A stretch of DNA of 64,000 nucleotides, taken from NCBI RefSeq assembly GCF_001687665.2, contig NZ_CP016543.2:2790001-2854000 (forward strand), written 5' to 3'. Under the pieces are notes generated by a model. It worked only from the letters and a program-made list of their open reading frames with translations, ran no database searches and was not told the DNA's origin. The position numbers and the translations under genes were made by a program. This document shows, piece by piece, positions 35,143 through 43,998 of the stretch. Position 1 is the stretch's first letter, and each line of letters opens with the position of its first letter. Source of the DNA: Planococcus donghaensis (GTDB lineage Bacteria > Bacillota > Bacilli > Bacillales_A > Planococcaceae).

Positions 35143-35202
35143 ACTGTTATTTCCCCTTTCTTTTCTTTCTTTTCTTTCTTCATCTTATTTTCTATCATAA
35201 CT

Positions 35203-36594
35203 TTAGAAAATGAGCATAGCAGCTCCAATAACTAAGCCTCCATAAATTAATGCAATCATTGTATATCCCATGATGTCCCGAATCTTTAGACCTGCAATTG
35301 CTAACAGTGGAATCGCCCAGAAAGGCTGAATCATGTTAGTCCAGCTATCGCCCCATGCCACAGCCATAACAACTTTTGCTGGATCAACCCCCATTTCGAG
35401 TGCAGCTGGAATGACTAGCGGAGCTTGGACAGCCCATTGTCCACCGCCTGACGGGATAAAGATATTCAGAATTCCCGCCGATAAAAATGTAAATAATGGT
35501 AACGTTGTTTCTGTCGAAATATTAATAAAGAAATTGGAGATCAATACCGCTAATCCGGAAGCACTTAGCATTCCCATAATTCCCGCATAAAATGGATATT
35601 GCAGCACGAATTGCCCGACACTGCTAACGGATTTCACCAAGCCTTGAGTCAGCTCACGCACATTTGAGAACATTAATAAAGCGGCTGTAAGGAATAGTAA
35701 GTTTACAGTGTTTAAATCCAATGAAAATCCATTAGTAATAAAGTGGTTGACTAAATAGCTCATTCCAAGAAAACCACCAATGAGAGGAATAAGACGTGTT
35801 TTCTCAATTTTATCATTTGGATAATTTGTTTCTTTTGACGAATCTTCTTCCACTTTAGGGTCCTCTAAACGTGACTGTTCAACTATATAGCGATCTTTTG
35901 GATTTTTCGGGTGGATTAAACGCATAACGAACGGAAGCGTTAGAAATAAAACCACCACAATAGCAATATTAACTGCGGACAACAACGTTTCTGAAATAGA
36001 GATCAATCCAATTTCACCTTCAAATACGTGCCCAGCTGTTGCAACAAATAATGCTGGAGAAGAAGATAAACCACCTTCCCAGATTAGAAAACCAGAGTAA
36101 CCAGCAGCCACAAGTACACGATAATCGACATCACGAACTTTCTTAGCAACCAATTTGGCGATAATTCCGGCAACTACTAACCCAAATGCCCAACTAATTA
36201 GAGACGCTACCAATGCAGTAAACGTAACCATTAAAATGGCAGAGTTTGGAGACTTTGGAATAGATGCAATTCTCTCAAGAGCTCTCGATACGGTCTTCGT
36301 CAATGCTAAAGCGTAACTTAAAACAAAAGTAGTGATAATTTGAGCTGTAAATGTTAGTAGGCCCCACAATCCATCGCCCCAATAAGTCATCATGTCAAAA
36401 GGGCTTGCTTCTGTAAAAATTACTCCTGCGATAAAAGCGATAGCTGTTAAAATAATAGCAAATACAAACGCATCAGGTAGCCAACGTTCTGCAACTCTTG
36501 AAAATAACCCTGCCAGCTTAGCGAGCGGATTATTCTTACTCGCTTCCAATACTCTTTCTCTTTCCATTTCTTCTATACTTTTCACTTTACTCAT
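35203..36594 (-). CDS. Short-chain fatty acid transporter, AtoE family
   Basis: 463 residues, about 12 membrane segments after a 25-residue charged tail. Family blocks: RVAERWLPDAFVFAIILTAI, IITTFVLSYALALTKTVSRAL, AGYSGFLIWEGGLSSSPALFVATAGH, FIPSGGGQWAVQAPLVIPAAL and WGDSWTNMIQPFWAIPLLAIAGLKIRDIMGYT. The family imports short-chain carboxylic acids such as acetoacetate and butyrate. Its 8-base spacing from the acyl-CoA ligase gene upstream supports uptake followed by CoA activation. Confidence 0.92.
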   Translation of the reverse strand: MSKVKSIEEMERERVLEASKNNPLAKLAGLFSRVAERWLPDAFVFAIILTAIAFIAGVIFTEASPFDMMTYWGDGLWGLLTFTAQIITTFVLSYALALTKTVSRALERIASIPKSPNSAILMVTFTALVASLISWAFGLVVAGIIAKLVAKKVRDVDYRVLVAAGYSGFLIWEGGLSSSPALFVATAGHVFEGEIGLISISETLLSAVNIAIVVVLFLTLPFVMRLIHPKNPKDRYIVEQSRLEDPKVEEDSSKETNYPNDKIEKTRLIPLIGGFLGMSYLVNHFITNGFSLDLNTVNLLFLTAALLMFSNVRELTQGLVKSVSSVGQFVLQYPFYAGIMGMLSASGLAVLISNFFINISTETTLPLFTFLSAGILNIFIPSGGGQWAVQAPLVIPAALEMGVDPAKVVMAVAWGDSWTNMIQPFWAIPLLAIAGLKIRDIMGYTMIALIYGGLVIGAAMLIF

Positions 36595-36606
36595 CGCGTT
36601 TCCCCC

Positions 36607-38130
36607 TTAAATCCATTTTTTCATCTGTTGTTTCTGTATTTTCCCCACTGAAGTTCGTGGGAAATCTTCAGTGAAATGAAATTCTTGCGGCACTTTAAAT
36701 TTCGCTAAACGCTCGCGGCACCACTCTAGTAATTCGTCTGGTATAAGTTCTCGATTTTCCTTTAAAATCACAAAAGCATGAATGGCTTCTTCGTACACTG
36801 GGTCCGGAACAGAAATAACAGCACTTTCAAATACAGCGTTATGTTCGTTGATAACCGCTTCTACTTCTCCGGCTGCTATGTTTTCTCCTGAACGTTTCAT
36901 CATATCTTTTTTTCGATCTACAAAATAAAAAAGTCCACTAGTTTCATCAATTTTCGCCATATCTCCTGTATAAAGCCAGTTATCACGAATTGTCTCTTCT
37001 GTTGCTGATGGATTTTTATAATATTCTTTCATAATCGTTATACCCGGCTCCCCATAAACCGTTATTTCACCTTCTTCACCTGTCGCAACTTCACGTCCTT
37101 CTTCATCTCTTAAAACAACCGAATATCCGCAAGCTTCTTTGCCAATGCTGACATGGTCTTGAAGATTTTCTATTGGATTCATCAATGGTATAGCGATGGT
37201 CTCGGTCATGCCATAGAGTTGCCGAAGCTGAACTTGATACTTAGTAAGAAAATCTTCATACTGCTGATTTGTCAGTGACTGCGCATATATGACAAGTCTT
37301 AAAGGGTTCATAACATCTTCAGAATCATATTTTTTTTTCAAAATCATTTTAATAGGAGCTGAAAAAAGTGAACCTACTGTTGCTTTCAACCGTTTCGCCT
37401 GCTTAATATAATTTGTAGCACTGAAATTTTCAGTGATCGCAATACTGGCTCCTGCATAAAGTGCAGGCATTGCCATATAGTATTGACCATTACCGTGGAA
37501 CATTGGCAAAACAATTAATACGCGATCTTCTTGTTGGTAGCCAAGTGTTTGTGCCATCTGTTTCCCCGTGTGTAAGTAATTCTGGTGCGTCAGTACGACG
37601 CCTTTCGGCTTTGAAGTCGTTCCTGAAGTATAAAGAATTGCTGCTTCGTCTTGTGTTGCTAAATCCGGAAAATCGATTAATGGAGCAACCTTCTCCATTT
37701 CACCTTCTAGCCAAGTTCCCTCTTGCCCAGTTTCTAGCCGTGAAAATAGCAATGGAAGCTGAAAACTTAAAAATTTGTCTTCGTACGCCTTTTCAGTAAT
37801 AATCAACTTACTTTCAGAATGACTTACTAAATACTTTATCTCTTCTTTAGGTGACAGAATATTTGTTGGGACCATTACAGCACCAATAGATAAAATAGCA
37901 AACCAGGATTTCATGAAAGCGCTACCATTAGGTAGATGCAATAGCACTTTATCACCTTTTTTAATACCTCTCTTGTTCAATATTTGTGCTAGTTTCCCAA
38001 CCTGCTCGTGAAACTCCTGATAAGTCAGTTTTTCCACATCGCCATCTTTGTCTTCAACCACTAAAAGCTCTTTATTGGCATATTCTTTACATCTTGCTGT
38101 CAACAATTTAGAAACAGCTTCATACTCCAT
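36607..38130 (-). CDS. AMP-forming acyl-CoA ligase (ANL family)
   Basis: 507 residues. ANL motifs: A3 YTSGTTSKPKGVVLTH, A5 YGMTETIAIPLMNP, A8 LYTGDMAKIDETSGLFYFVDRKKDMMKRSGENIAAGEVE, and the catalytic Lys near the end in TSVGKIQKQQMKKW. It activates a carboxylic acid to acyl-CoA. Sequence places it with crotonobetaine/medium-chain type ligases rather than acetyl-CoA synthetase, but the acid is unknown. One of two ligases in the cluster (other at 49367). Confidence 0.9.
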   Translation of the reverse strand: MEYEAVSKLLTARCKEYANKELLVVEDKDGDVEKLTYQEFHEQVGKLAQILNKRGIKKGDKVLLHLPNGSAFMKSWFAILSIGAVMVPTNILSPKEEIKYLVSHSESKLIITEKAYEDKFLSFQLPLLFSRLETGQEGTWLEGEMEKVAPLIDFPDLATQDEAAILYTSGTTSKPKGVVLTHQNYLHTGKQMAQTLGYQQEDRVLIVLPMFHGNGQYYMAMPALYAGASIAITENFSATNYIKQAKRLKATVGSLFSAPIKMILKKKYDSEDVMNPLRLVIYAQSLTNQQYEDFLTKYQVQLRQLYGMTETIAIPLMNPIENLQDHVSIGKEACGYSVVLRDEEGREVATGEEGEITVYGEPGITIMKEYYKNPSATEETIRDNWLYTGDMAKIDETSGLFYFVDRKKDMMKRSGENIAAGEVEAVINEHNAVFESAVISVPDPVYEEAIHAFVILKENRELIPDELLEWCRERLAKFKVPQEFHFTEDFPRTSVGKIQKQQMKKWI

Positions 38131-38159
38131 TTAATCACCCAATCTTTCTATCCTATTTC

Positions 38160-38933
38160 TTAGTTCGCAGTCCATCCTCCATCCACATAAAGAATTTGAC
38201 CGGTTACATAAGTAGAGGCATCAGAAGCAAAAAATAATGCGGGCCCAATCATTTCGTCTGCTTGTCCCATTCTTTTCATCAAAGTTCGATTGATAATTTT
38301 CTCCAACCGCTCTTCATCTTGCAGAAAATGTTCAGTCATAGGTGTAATTATGTAAGCAGGTGCCAAAGCGTTTACGGTTATCCCATGCTCTGCTAATTCA
38401 GCTGCCCAAACTTTTGTTAACTGATCGATAGCTCCTTTACTAGCTGCATAGCTCGTCTGCAACGGATTTCCTATTTTCCCAAGAATCGATGAAATATTAA
38501 TAATACGACCACTTTTTTGGCTAATCATTCTTTTGGCAGCCTGCTGTCCCACAAGAAAAGCACCTTTTAAATTAGTATCGACAACTTTATCCCAATCTTC
38601 TTCTTCTACTTCAATCAATGATTTCCGGATATTCATACCCGCGTTATTAATCAAAATATCAATTTGTTGAAACTCATCATCTATATAATCGAATAGCTCC
38701 TCCACGTCTTTTTTTGTTGTGACATCAGAAGCTCTCCAGGAAACTCGATATCCTTGCTTCTTCATTTCATCGGTAGCTTCTATCAAAGCCGATTCGTTTC
38801 TTCCGGTAATAAGTACTTCTGCTCCTGCATGTGCTAGACCAGCAGCAATCGTGAAACCAATGCCTTTACTTCCTCCAGTAACTACCGCTTTTTTACCAGT
38901 CAAATCGAATGTTGGATATACATAATTTTGCAA
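38160..38933 (-). CDS. SDR family oxidoreductase (FabG/gluconate-5-dehydrogenase-like)
   Basis: 257 residues, classical short-chain dehydrogenase. NAD(P) motif TGGSKGIG (19-26), NNAG (97-99 region), catalytic Ser149, Tyr162 and Lys166 (SYAASKGAID). The C-terminus VTGQILYVDGGWTAN is complete. The group includes 3-hydroxyacyl-CoA and 3-oxoacyl reductases and hydroxy-acid dehydrogenases. Within the cluster it could oxidise or reduce a hydroxy/keto intermediate. It lies 49 bases after the MaoC gene. Confidence 0.92.
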   Translation of the reverse strand: MQNYVYPTFDLTGKKAVVTGGSKGIGFTIAAGLAHAGAEVLITGRNESALIEATDEMKKQGYRVSWRASDVTTKKDVEELFDYIDDEFQQIDILINNAGMNIRKSLIEVEEEDWDKVVDTNLKGAFLVGQQAAKRMISQKSGRIINISSILGKIGNPLQTSYAASKGAIDQLTKVWAAELAEHGITVNALAPAYIITPMTEHFLQDEERLEKIINRTLMKRMGQADEMIGPALFFASDASTYVTGQILYVDGGWTAN

Positions 38934-38982
38934 GATAACTACTCAACCCCTCTAATAAGAATGAATATTCCGTTAACTTAAA

Positions 38983-39351
38983 TTACTTTTGACTATCTTT
39001 CAAAACAAAAGCACCTTTTAATTTCGAGTTTCCTTGATTATCTTCGATCCAAACTTCCCCTTCATTTTCAGTAAGCATCGTTCCAGTTATCTTCAACACC
39101 GTCTCCGTATGAGTGACGGCCTGAAAACGAACGCTTAATGACTTAAGTTGTTGATTTGGAAACCATTCTTCTATAGCTGCAGCTGCCCAGCCCATGACGA
39201 ACATGCCATGGACAATTATTCCAGAAAGCCCTTGGCTTTGTGCAACTGCCGGAACAGTGTGGATTTCGTTGAAATCGCCCGAAGCCCCTGAATATTTCAC
39301 AAGATCAATTGGTGCAATGGGGTTTTTGATGATTGTCGGGAGTTCAATCAT
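38983..39351 (-). CDS. MaoC-like hydratase, catalytic half
   Basis: 122 residues, a single hot-dog domain. The hydratase 2 motif is present: SGASGDFNEIHT with Asp26 and His31 as the expected catalytic pair, then VHGMFVMGWAAAAIEEWFP. It should hydrate or dehydrate an enoyl-CoA with R stereochemistry. It overlaps the end of the partner gene (39348-39794) by ATGA; the two probably form a heterodimer like actinobacterial HadAB-type pairs. Confidence 0.9.
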   Translation of the reverse strand: MIELPTIIKNPIAPIDLVKYSGASGDFNEIHTVPAVAQSQGLSGIIVHGMFVMGWAAAAIEEWFPNQQLKSLSVRFQAVTHTETVLKITGTMLTENEGEVWIEDNQGNSKLKGAFVLKDSQK

Positions 39352-39794
39352 GAATTCACCTCCAGCATTTCAATGATTGTAGCCCGACCGATTGCTACGG
39401 TCTCATTCCATTGATTTTTATAAACCGTTTCCAAGAGAAAAAAGTTTTTCCCTTTTTTGCAAAATTGATCTTTAAGTCTCACTTGCGCCGAAATGGTATC
39501 TCCGACCACCATTACTTTATAGTATTCATAGGTTTGCTCACCGTGAAGAACATTATTCGGATTCAGTTTCAGAAAATCTGAAAATAGTTGATAAAAGCTC
39601 CGATCATTCCAAAAATCAATGACAGTGGTAAAAGTCGGAGGTGCAGGAATCCCGCGATAGCCAGCTGACTTAGCTATCTCTTCGTCAAGGTATACTGGAT
39701 TATTTAGTTGTAAGGCTTTTGCAAATTCCTTTATTTTTCCTGACTCGATTAAAAACGGTGCATAATTAAAAATGATTGGTTGTCCACTCATCAT
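39348..39794 (-). CDS. FAS1-like/MaoC N-terminal-type dehydratase partner subunit
   Basis: 148 residues with a hot-dog fold of the MaoC_dehydrat_N type: FNYAPFLIESGKIKEFAKALQLNNPVYLDEEIAKSAGYRGIPAPPTFTTVIDFW, where PAPPTF is characteristic. The Asp-His catalytic pair is lacking, as in the non-catalytic subunits of HadA-like heterodimers. ATG with GAAGGTGGA upstream (two adjacent ATGs). It is translationally coupled to the catalytic half downstream. Confidence 0.88.
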   Translation of the reverse strand: MMSGQPIIFNYAPFLIESGKIKEFAKALQLNNPVYLDEEIAKSAGYRGIPAPPTFTTVIDFWNDRSFYQLFSDFLKLNPNNVLHGEQTYEYYKVMVVGDTISAQVRLKDQFCKKGKNFFLLETVYKNQWNETVAIGRATIIEMLEVNS

Positions 39795-39819
39795 TCCACC
39801 TTCTTCTCAGGAGTTCCTA

Positions 39820-40863
39820 TCAAATCAATCGACCATTTCTAGTCTGATTCGCCATATCGATTAAATTTGAAACAGCTTTATTTAAATCACTAAATCGATC
39901 GTCATCGATTTCTCCAATTTTCCACCGATAATGGATTTGCTGTAAAATGACAGCGAGCTTATAGAAACCGAAGGCCACGTAGTACGTTATACCAGACACA
40001 TCACGACCACTTTGTTTTGCGTATTCCTTAATAAACTCTTTTCTATCGAAAAACCCTGGCTGATTCGTAACAACATTAATACCCATATCCGGATCTCTCG
40101 GTCCAGCCCAGTATGCCACCGTCGAACCTAAGTCACTTAATGGATCGCCAATAGTTGATAACTCCCAATCCAAAATGCCAATAGCTTTGCTTGGATCATT
40201 TTGATCAAGCACCATATTGTTTAACTTAAAATCATTATGAACAATTGTTGTTTCGGGATTAACTGGAATATGAGCCTCTAACCACTGTTCAAGTTCATCT
40301 AGATTAGCAATCTCCTCAGTTTTTGATTGACTATACCGTTTTACCCAGCCCTTTACTTGACGCTCCATAAATCCTTCAGCCTTCCCCATGTTAGCCATAC
40401 CAGCCTTCTGATAATCAATGGACTGTAGCTGAACTAAAGTACTGATAACATTTTTTGATATTGCTTCTCCGACTTGCTCAGAGCTACCATAAGATTCAGG
40501 AAGTTTATCATCGATTACCACACCTTGTTTTTTCTCCATAATATAAAAATGCTTGTCCATTAGCTCGGGATCTTCACAATAAATATATGGCTTCGGAGCT
40601 AGCGGGAAAACAGGGTTCACTTTTTCCAACATACGGTATTCTCTTTCCATATCATGTGCTCTCGGTGGCACCTCACCAAAAGGCGGCCGTCTCAGGACAC
40701 CTTCCCAGTTCCCCATTTGCACCAAATATGTAAGATTCGAATAGCCTTCTGAAAATTGTTGAACAATCATTTTTTCTTTAGGAAGACCTGGAATCGACTT
40801 ACGTAAATATCCTTCGACTTTGTCCCAGTTGATTTGTTGGACTGTCTTGTCTATTGCACTCAT
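39820..40863 (-). CDS. APH-family phosphotransferase (ACAD10/11 kinase-domain type)
   Basis: 347 residues from the ATG at 40863, behind CAAGGAGTAGATAAA; the frame is open 26 codons more but runs into the neighbouring gene. Aminoglycoside phosphotransferase-like kinase fold: nucleotide-binding FSEGYSNLTYLVQMGNWEGVLRRPPFG, catalytic loop TTIVHNDFKLNNMVLDQ (HxDxxxxN, Brenner motif), ILDWELSTIGDPLSDLGS (DFG-equivalent Asp). This subgroup is homologous to the kinase half of ACAD10/11 and to LvaA, which phosphorylates 4-hydroxyacyl-CoA. An ACAD-11-like dehydrogenase is encoded at 48148 in the same cluster, so the two may act in sequence (inference). It is not an antibiotic-resistance determinant. 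Confidence 0.85.
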   Translation of the reverse strand: MSAIDKTVQQINWDKVEGYLRKSIPGLPKEKMIVQQFSEGYSNLTYLVQMGNWEGVLRRPPFGEVPPRAHDMEREYRMLEKVNPVFPLAPKPYIYCEDPELMDKHFYIMEKKQGVVIDDKLPESYGSSEQVGEAISKNVISTLVQLQSIDYQKAGMANMGKAEGFMERQVKGWVKRYSQSKTEEIANLDELEQWLEAHIPVNPETTIVHNDFKLNNMVLDQNDPSKAIGILDWELSTIGDPLSDLGSTVAYWAGPRDPDMGINVVTNQPGFFDRKEFIKEYAKQSGRDVSGITYYVAFGFYKLAVILQQIHYRWKIGEIDDDRFSDLNKAVSNLIDMANQTRNGRLI

Positions 40864-40882
40864 TTTATCTACTCCTTGATTA

Positions 40883-41728
40883 TCAGTCATATGTAAAAAA
40901 ACCTTGTCCGGATTTCCTGCCGAGACGGCCAGCCCGCACATATTTTTTTAATAAAGGTGCAGGGCGATACTTAGAATCATTGGTTTCGTTGTATAAAGTC
41001 TCTGCTACAAAAAGCATTGTGTCCAAGCCTATCAAGTCAGTTAATGCGAGCGGTCCAATTGGGTGACTTGCGCCTAACATCATGCCTCTGTCAATATCTT
41101 CCGCCGATGCAATGCCTTCAGACAAAACAAAAATTGCCTCATTAATCATCGGAGTCAAAATTCGATTGACTGCAAATAGAGGTGCCTCTTTAACTGAAAT
41201 AGCTACCTTATTGAAACGTTCAGCGATTTGATGCGCAAGCTCAAATGTTTCATCAGTTGTTTGTTCCCCTCTGATGATTTCAACCAACTGCATGACTGGA
41301 ACTGGATTAAAGAAATGCATGCCAATCACTTTACCGCTACGCTTTACAGAGCTAGCCATTTCGGTAATACTCAATCCTGATGTATTAGAAGCAAAGATAG
41401 TAGAAGGTTTGCAAATATTGTCGAGTTCAGCTAATAGACTCTTTTTAGGTTCAATTTGTTCAATGATTGCTTCGATCACCAAATCGACGTCCTTTAAGTC
41501 ATTGATATTTCTTGTTGGAGTAATTCGCCTTCTGATTTCATCACTTTGACTTTGATCGATTTTCGTTTTCTCGACATTTCTAGCTAAGGTCTTTTCAATT
41601 CTTGATACTCCACGTTCTAGTCCAACCGCGTCGACATCGTACAAAAATACATCAAAATCACTTTCAGCAGCTACTTGAGCAATGCCATTCCCCATAATTC
41701 CTGCGCCGACAATTGCTATACTTTTCAT
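40883..41728 (-). CDS. 3-hydroxyacyl-CoA dehydrogenase (3-hydroxybutyryl-CoA dehydrogenase type)
   Basis: 281 residues from the ATG at 41728 (AAAGGAGATGGGTTG upstream; the open frame also allows a TTG one codon earlier). NAD-binding Rossmann motif VGAGIMGNGIAQ; catalytic region GMHFFNPVPVMQLVEIIRG with the conserved His, and substrate-side ILTPMINEAIFVLSEGIASAEDIDRGMMLGASHPIGPLALTDLIGLD. It oxidises an S-3-hydroxyacyl-CoA to the keto form. It lies 19 bases before the phosphotransferase. Confidence 0.93.
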   Translation of the reverse strand: MKSIAIVGAGIMGNGIAQVAAESDFDVFLYDVDAVGLERGVSRIEKTLARNVEKTKIDQSQSDEIRRRITPTRNINDLKDVDLVIEAIIEQIEPKKSLLAELDNICKPSTIFASNTSGLSITEMASSVKRSGKVIGMHFFNPVPVMQLVEIIRGEQTTDETFELAHQIAERFNKVAISVKEAPLFAVNRILTPMINEAIFVLSEGIASAEDIDRGMMLGASHPIGPLALTDLIGLDTMLFVAETLYNETNDSKYRPAPLLKKYVRAGRLGRKSGQGFFTYD

Positions 41729-41748
41729 CAACCCATCTCCTTTAGGCT

Positions 41749-42534
41749 TTATTTCCCTTGAAAATCAGCTATTCTTTTCTCTGTAAATGCTTTTACACCT
41801 TCCTGCATATCCTGCGTTCCGATTAACTCTGAGAACAATTGCGTCTCCAACGCTTGCCCCGCAACTAAACTTAGTTCTAAACCTTCATCAATTGCTCTTT
41901 TAGCATTTGCCACTGCTAGTGGTGCTTTTGAAGCAATCGACCTCGCGAGCTTCATTGCACTGTCAAAAGCTTGTCCGGTTGGAACTAGTTTTTCTGCAAG
42001 GCGTGCTTCGTAAGCCTGTCTCCCTGACAACGATTCCCCTGATAAAATCAGCTCTTTTGCTTTTCCAGGACCAACTAATCGTGCCAATCTTTGTGTGCCA
42101 CCGTAACCAGGTAATATACCTAATCCAGTTTCAGGGAGCCCTAACTTCGCTGTTTCTTCGATAATACGAATATCACAAGCAAGCACCAATTCTAAACCTG
42201 CACCAAGGGCCAGTCCATGAACCGCACAAATAACCGGTTTTCCATTCTCTATCTTGTCAAAAATCTTTTTACCTTTTTCTACAAGTGCTATACCGCTTTC
42301 TTGTGTTAATTTTGGAAATTGACGGATATCTGCACCTGCAGCAAAGGCCTTTTCTCCAACAGCTCGTAGTACAGCCACCCGAATGCCTGGTTGTTGATTA
42401 AGATCATTGATAGCTTCAGCTAATTGATTCAACAGCTCATCTGTTAAAACGTTTAAAGGCGGATTATTTAAGGTTACTACCGCCACGTCCCCCTGCCTTT
42501 CCAACTCAATCACGGTCCAATTTTCTTTCTGCAA
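41749..42534 (-). CDS. Enoyl-CoA hydratase/isomerase family protein
   Basis: 261 residues from a TTG start with GGGAGGAAAGCCA upstream. Crotonase fold with both catalytic glutamates in place: VHGLALGAGLELVLACD and LPETGLGILPGYGGTQRLARLVG. It closely follows typical FadB/EchA hydratases: 'GAGLELVLACDIRI' and 'LPE.GLGI.PG.GGTQ' are textbook motifs for water addition to trans-2-enoyl-CoA. Located between the ComB-like gene and the 3-hydroxyacyl-CoA dehydrogenase, forming the core beta-oxidation module. Confidence 0.92.
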   Translation of the reverse strand: MQKENWTVIELERQGDVAVVTLNNPPLNVLTDELLNQLAEAINDLNQQPGIRVAVLRAVGEKAFAAGADIRQFPKLTQESGIALVEKGKKIFDKIENGKPVICAVHGLALGAGLELVLACDIRIIEETAKLGLPETGLGILPGYGGTQRLARLVGPGKAKELILSGESLSGRQAYEARLAEKLVPTGQAFDSAMKLARSIASKAPLAVANAKRAIDEGLELSLVAGQALETQLFSELIGTQDMQEGVKAFTEKRIADFQGK

Positions 42535-42547
42535 TGGCTTTCCTCCC

Positions 42548-43294
42548 TTACATTTTCTTAGTAGCTGTTACTTGATAGTCATTGATAATTTTTCCTTCTA
42601 TAAAAACCGGAACAACATCCACTTGCTCATGATGGCGAAGAACAAATTCCACAGCATTAGGAAAGTTAAATTTCTTCAGTAAATGAGCCGTTTCACATTC
42701 ATACAAATCCACAAAAGACCTTTTCTCAGCATCTCTATAAGCCTCTCTAGCGAGCTTCGAAGAATCGGATAATTCATAGTCTCCCTTGCTCATCAAATGT
42801 TCAACTATTTGCCCTGCACCGATAAAGTCTTCCATTGAAAAACGATCATCATTCCCGGAACAAATTAAAACAATAGAGGAATTATCTTGCTGCAGATGAA
42901 TTTGCTCTGCAACCAAATGACCATTGACTATAGATGAAATAAACAACGTCTTTGCTTTACTCGCTTTTTCGATAGCGATTGTGCCATTTGTCGAACAAAT
43001 GATAGCCCCTTGTTTTTCATCGCTTTTTCTAATTAGTCCAGGATCAGGATAACCAAATCCGGGAAGAGATTCTCCTTTTTTCTCACCTAACAAAATATGA
43101 GGCTCAGATTGACTCTTTGATAACTCGATTGCACATTCACTGTCTTTAACCGCATAAATGGGCTCGAAGTTATTTTCAAGTAAAAAAGCAATCGTAGATG
43201 TTGCAAGGAAAACGTCAATGACGGTTGCTGTACAAGCTGTCAACTTTTCTTCTGCAACGGCTTCTTTTTGGGTGATGACATGGACCTTTCTCAT
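42548..43294 (-). CDS. ComB family protein (2-phosphosulfolactate phosphatase-like)
   Basis: 248 residues from the ATG at 43294 (AAAGGA 10 bases upstream; the open frame continues 19 codons 5'). ComB blocks are recognisable in order: TVIDVFLATSTIAFLLENN (about 25-43), LLGEKKGESLPGFGYPDPG, ICSTNGTIAIEKASKAKTLFISSIVNGHLVAE, and LICSGNDDRFSMEDFIGAGQIV. ComB hydrolyses 2-phosphosulfolactate in coenzyme M synthesis in archaea, but bacteria with this family make no coenzyme M. No ComA, ComC or sulfolactate genes are near. Its place inside an acyl-CoA cluster that also has a kinase is unexpected, and a phosphatase role on a phospho-acid is possible (inference). Confidence 0.8.
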   Translation of the reverse strand: MRKVHVITQKEAVAEEKLTACTATVIDVFLATSTIAFLLENNFEPIYAVKDSECAIELSKSQSEPHILLGEKKGESLPGFGYPDPGLIRKSDEKQGAIICSTNGTIAIEKASKAKTLFISSIVNGHLVAEQIHLQQDNSSIVLICSGNDDRFSMEDFIGAGQIVEHLMSKGDYELSDSSKLAREAYRDAEKRSFVDLYECETAHLLKKFNFPNAVEFVLRHHEQVDVVPVFIEGKIINDYQVTATKKM

Positions 43295-43351
43295 CGCAAT
43301 CAATTCCTTTAATTTTTCCGCCTGACTGTAATTCAAGTACTTAGCAAGCAC

Positions 43352-43389
43352 GAAAAAAATTATTGTTAAGCGAAATTTCTTTTTCGCTT
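43352..43389 (-). terminator. Possible terminator after the TetR gene
   Basis: On minus, AAGCGAAA AAGAAA TTTCGCTT forms an 8-bp stem, then AACAATAATTTTTTT. The T-run is displaced by 8 bases, so it may be a weak terminator or an internal attenuator within the cluster. Confidence 0.4.
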
Positions 43390-43390
43390 C

Positions 43391-43975
43391 TTATACAAGC
43401 ATTCTTAAAAAATATTCCGCATAGATATCTTCTATTTCTTCTTTACTATACTGACCTTCGGCTGAATACCAGACTTGCACCCAGTTGGATGCGCCTAATA
43501 TAATCATGCGAGCCATCTTTGGATTAGAAATAGTAAATTCTTCATTTTTTACACCTTCAGCTATAATTCTGTCGAAAATTTTAGCGTAGTTATCTCGCTT
43601 TTCAATAATTTCTTCGATGTTCTCTTCTGAGAAAAGTTGTTCTGGCTTAACGATCAGATTAAATACCTCTTTTTCACGAATAGCAATGTCCAAATGTGCT
43701 TTTATCACTTTTTTCATCTTGTCCATTGAAGATATTTCTTCGGAACATATACTTTCTAACTTTTCCATAGCTGAGGATAAAATCAAATTATGACAGTTAT
43801 ACAGAAGCTCTTCTTTGTTTTTAAAATAATAATAAAGAGATCCTTTAGTCATAAGCAATTCTGCAGCAATGTCTTCCATGGTGGCATTTTGATAGCCATT
43901 TCGCGAAATAACTAAACTTGCCGAACGAAGAATATCTTCTTTTTTCTTGGCTGCTTTTCGTTCTCGGAGACTCAT
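43391..43975 (-). CDS. TetR/AcrR family transcriptional regulator
   Basis: 194 residues. N-terminal helix-turn-helix: RKAAKKKEDILRSASLVISRNGYQNATMEDIAAELLMTKGSLYYYFKNKEELLYNC (about residues 7-62); the rest is an all-helical ligand domain. By N-terminal wording and context it resembles FadR/AcuR-like TetR proteins of Bacillales fatty-acid genes, likely sensing an acyl-CoA of the pathway. Encoded in the middle of the cluster between the transport genes and the beta-oxidation genes; probable local regulator. Confidence 0.88.
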   Translation of the reverse strand: MSLRERKAAKKKEDILRSASLVISRNGYQNATMEDIAAELLMTKGSLYYYFKNKEELLYNCHNLILSSAMEKLESICSEEISSMDKMKKVIKAHLDIAIREKEVFNLIVKPEQLFSEENIEEIIEKRDNYAKIFDRIIAEGVKNEEFTISNPKMARMIILGASNWVQVWYSAEGQYSKEEIEDIYAEYFLRMLV

Positions 43976-43998
43976 ACTGTCACCTCACTCATTCAATT

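Noticed and set aside
39820..40863. Aminoglycoside resistance gene
   Set aside because: APH fold is present, but context among acyl-CoA genes and wording similar to ACAD10/11 and LvaA kinases argue against drug resistance.
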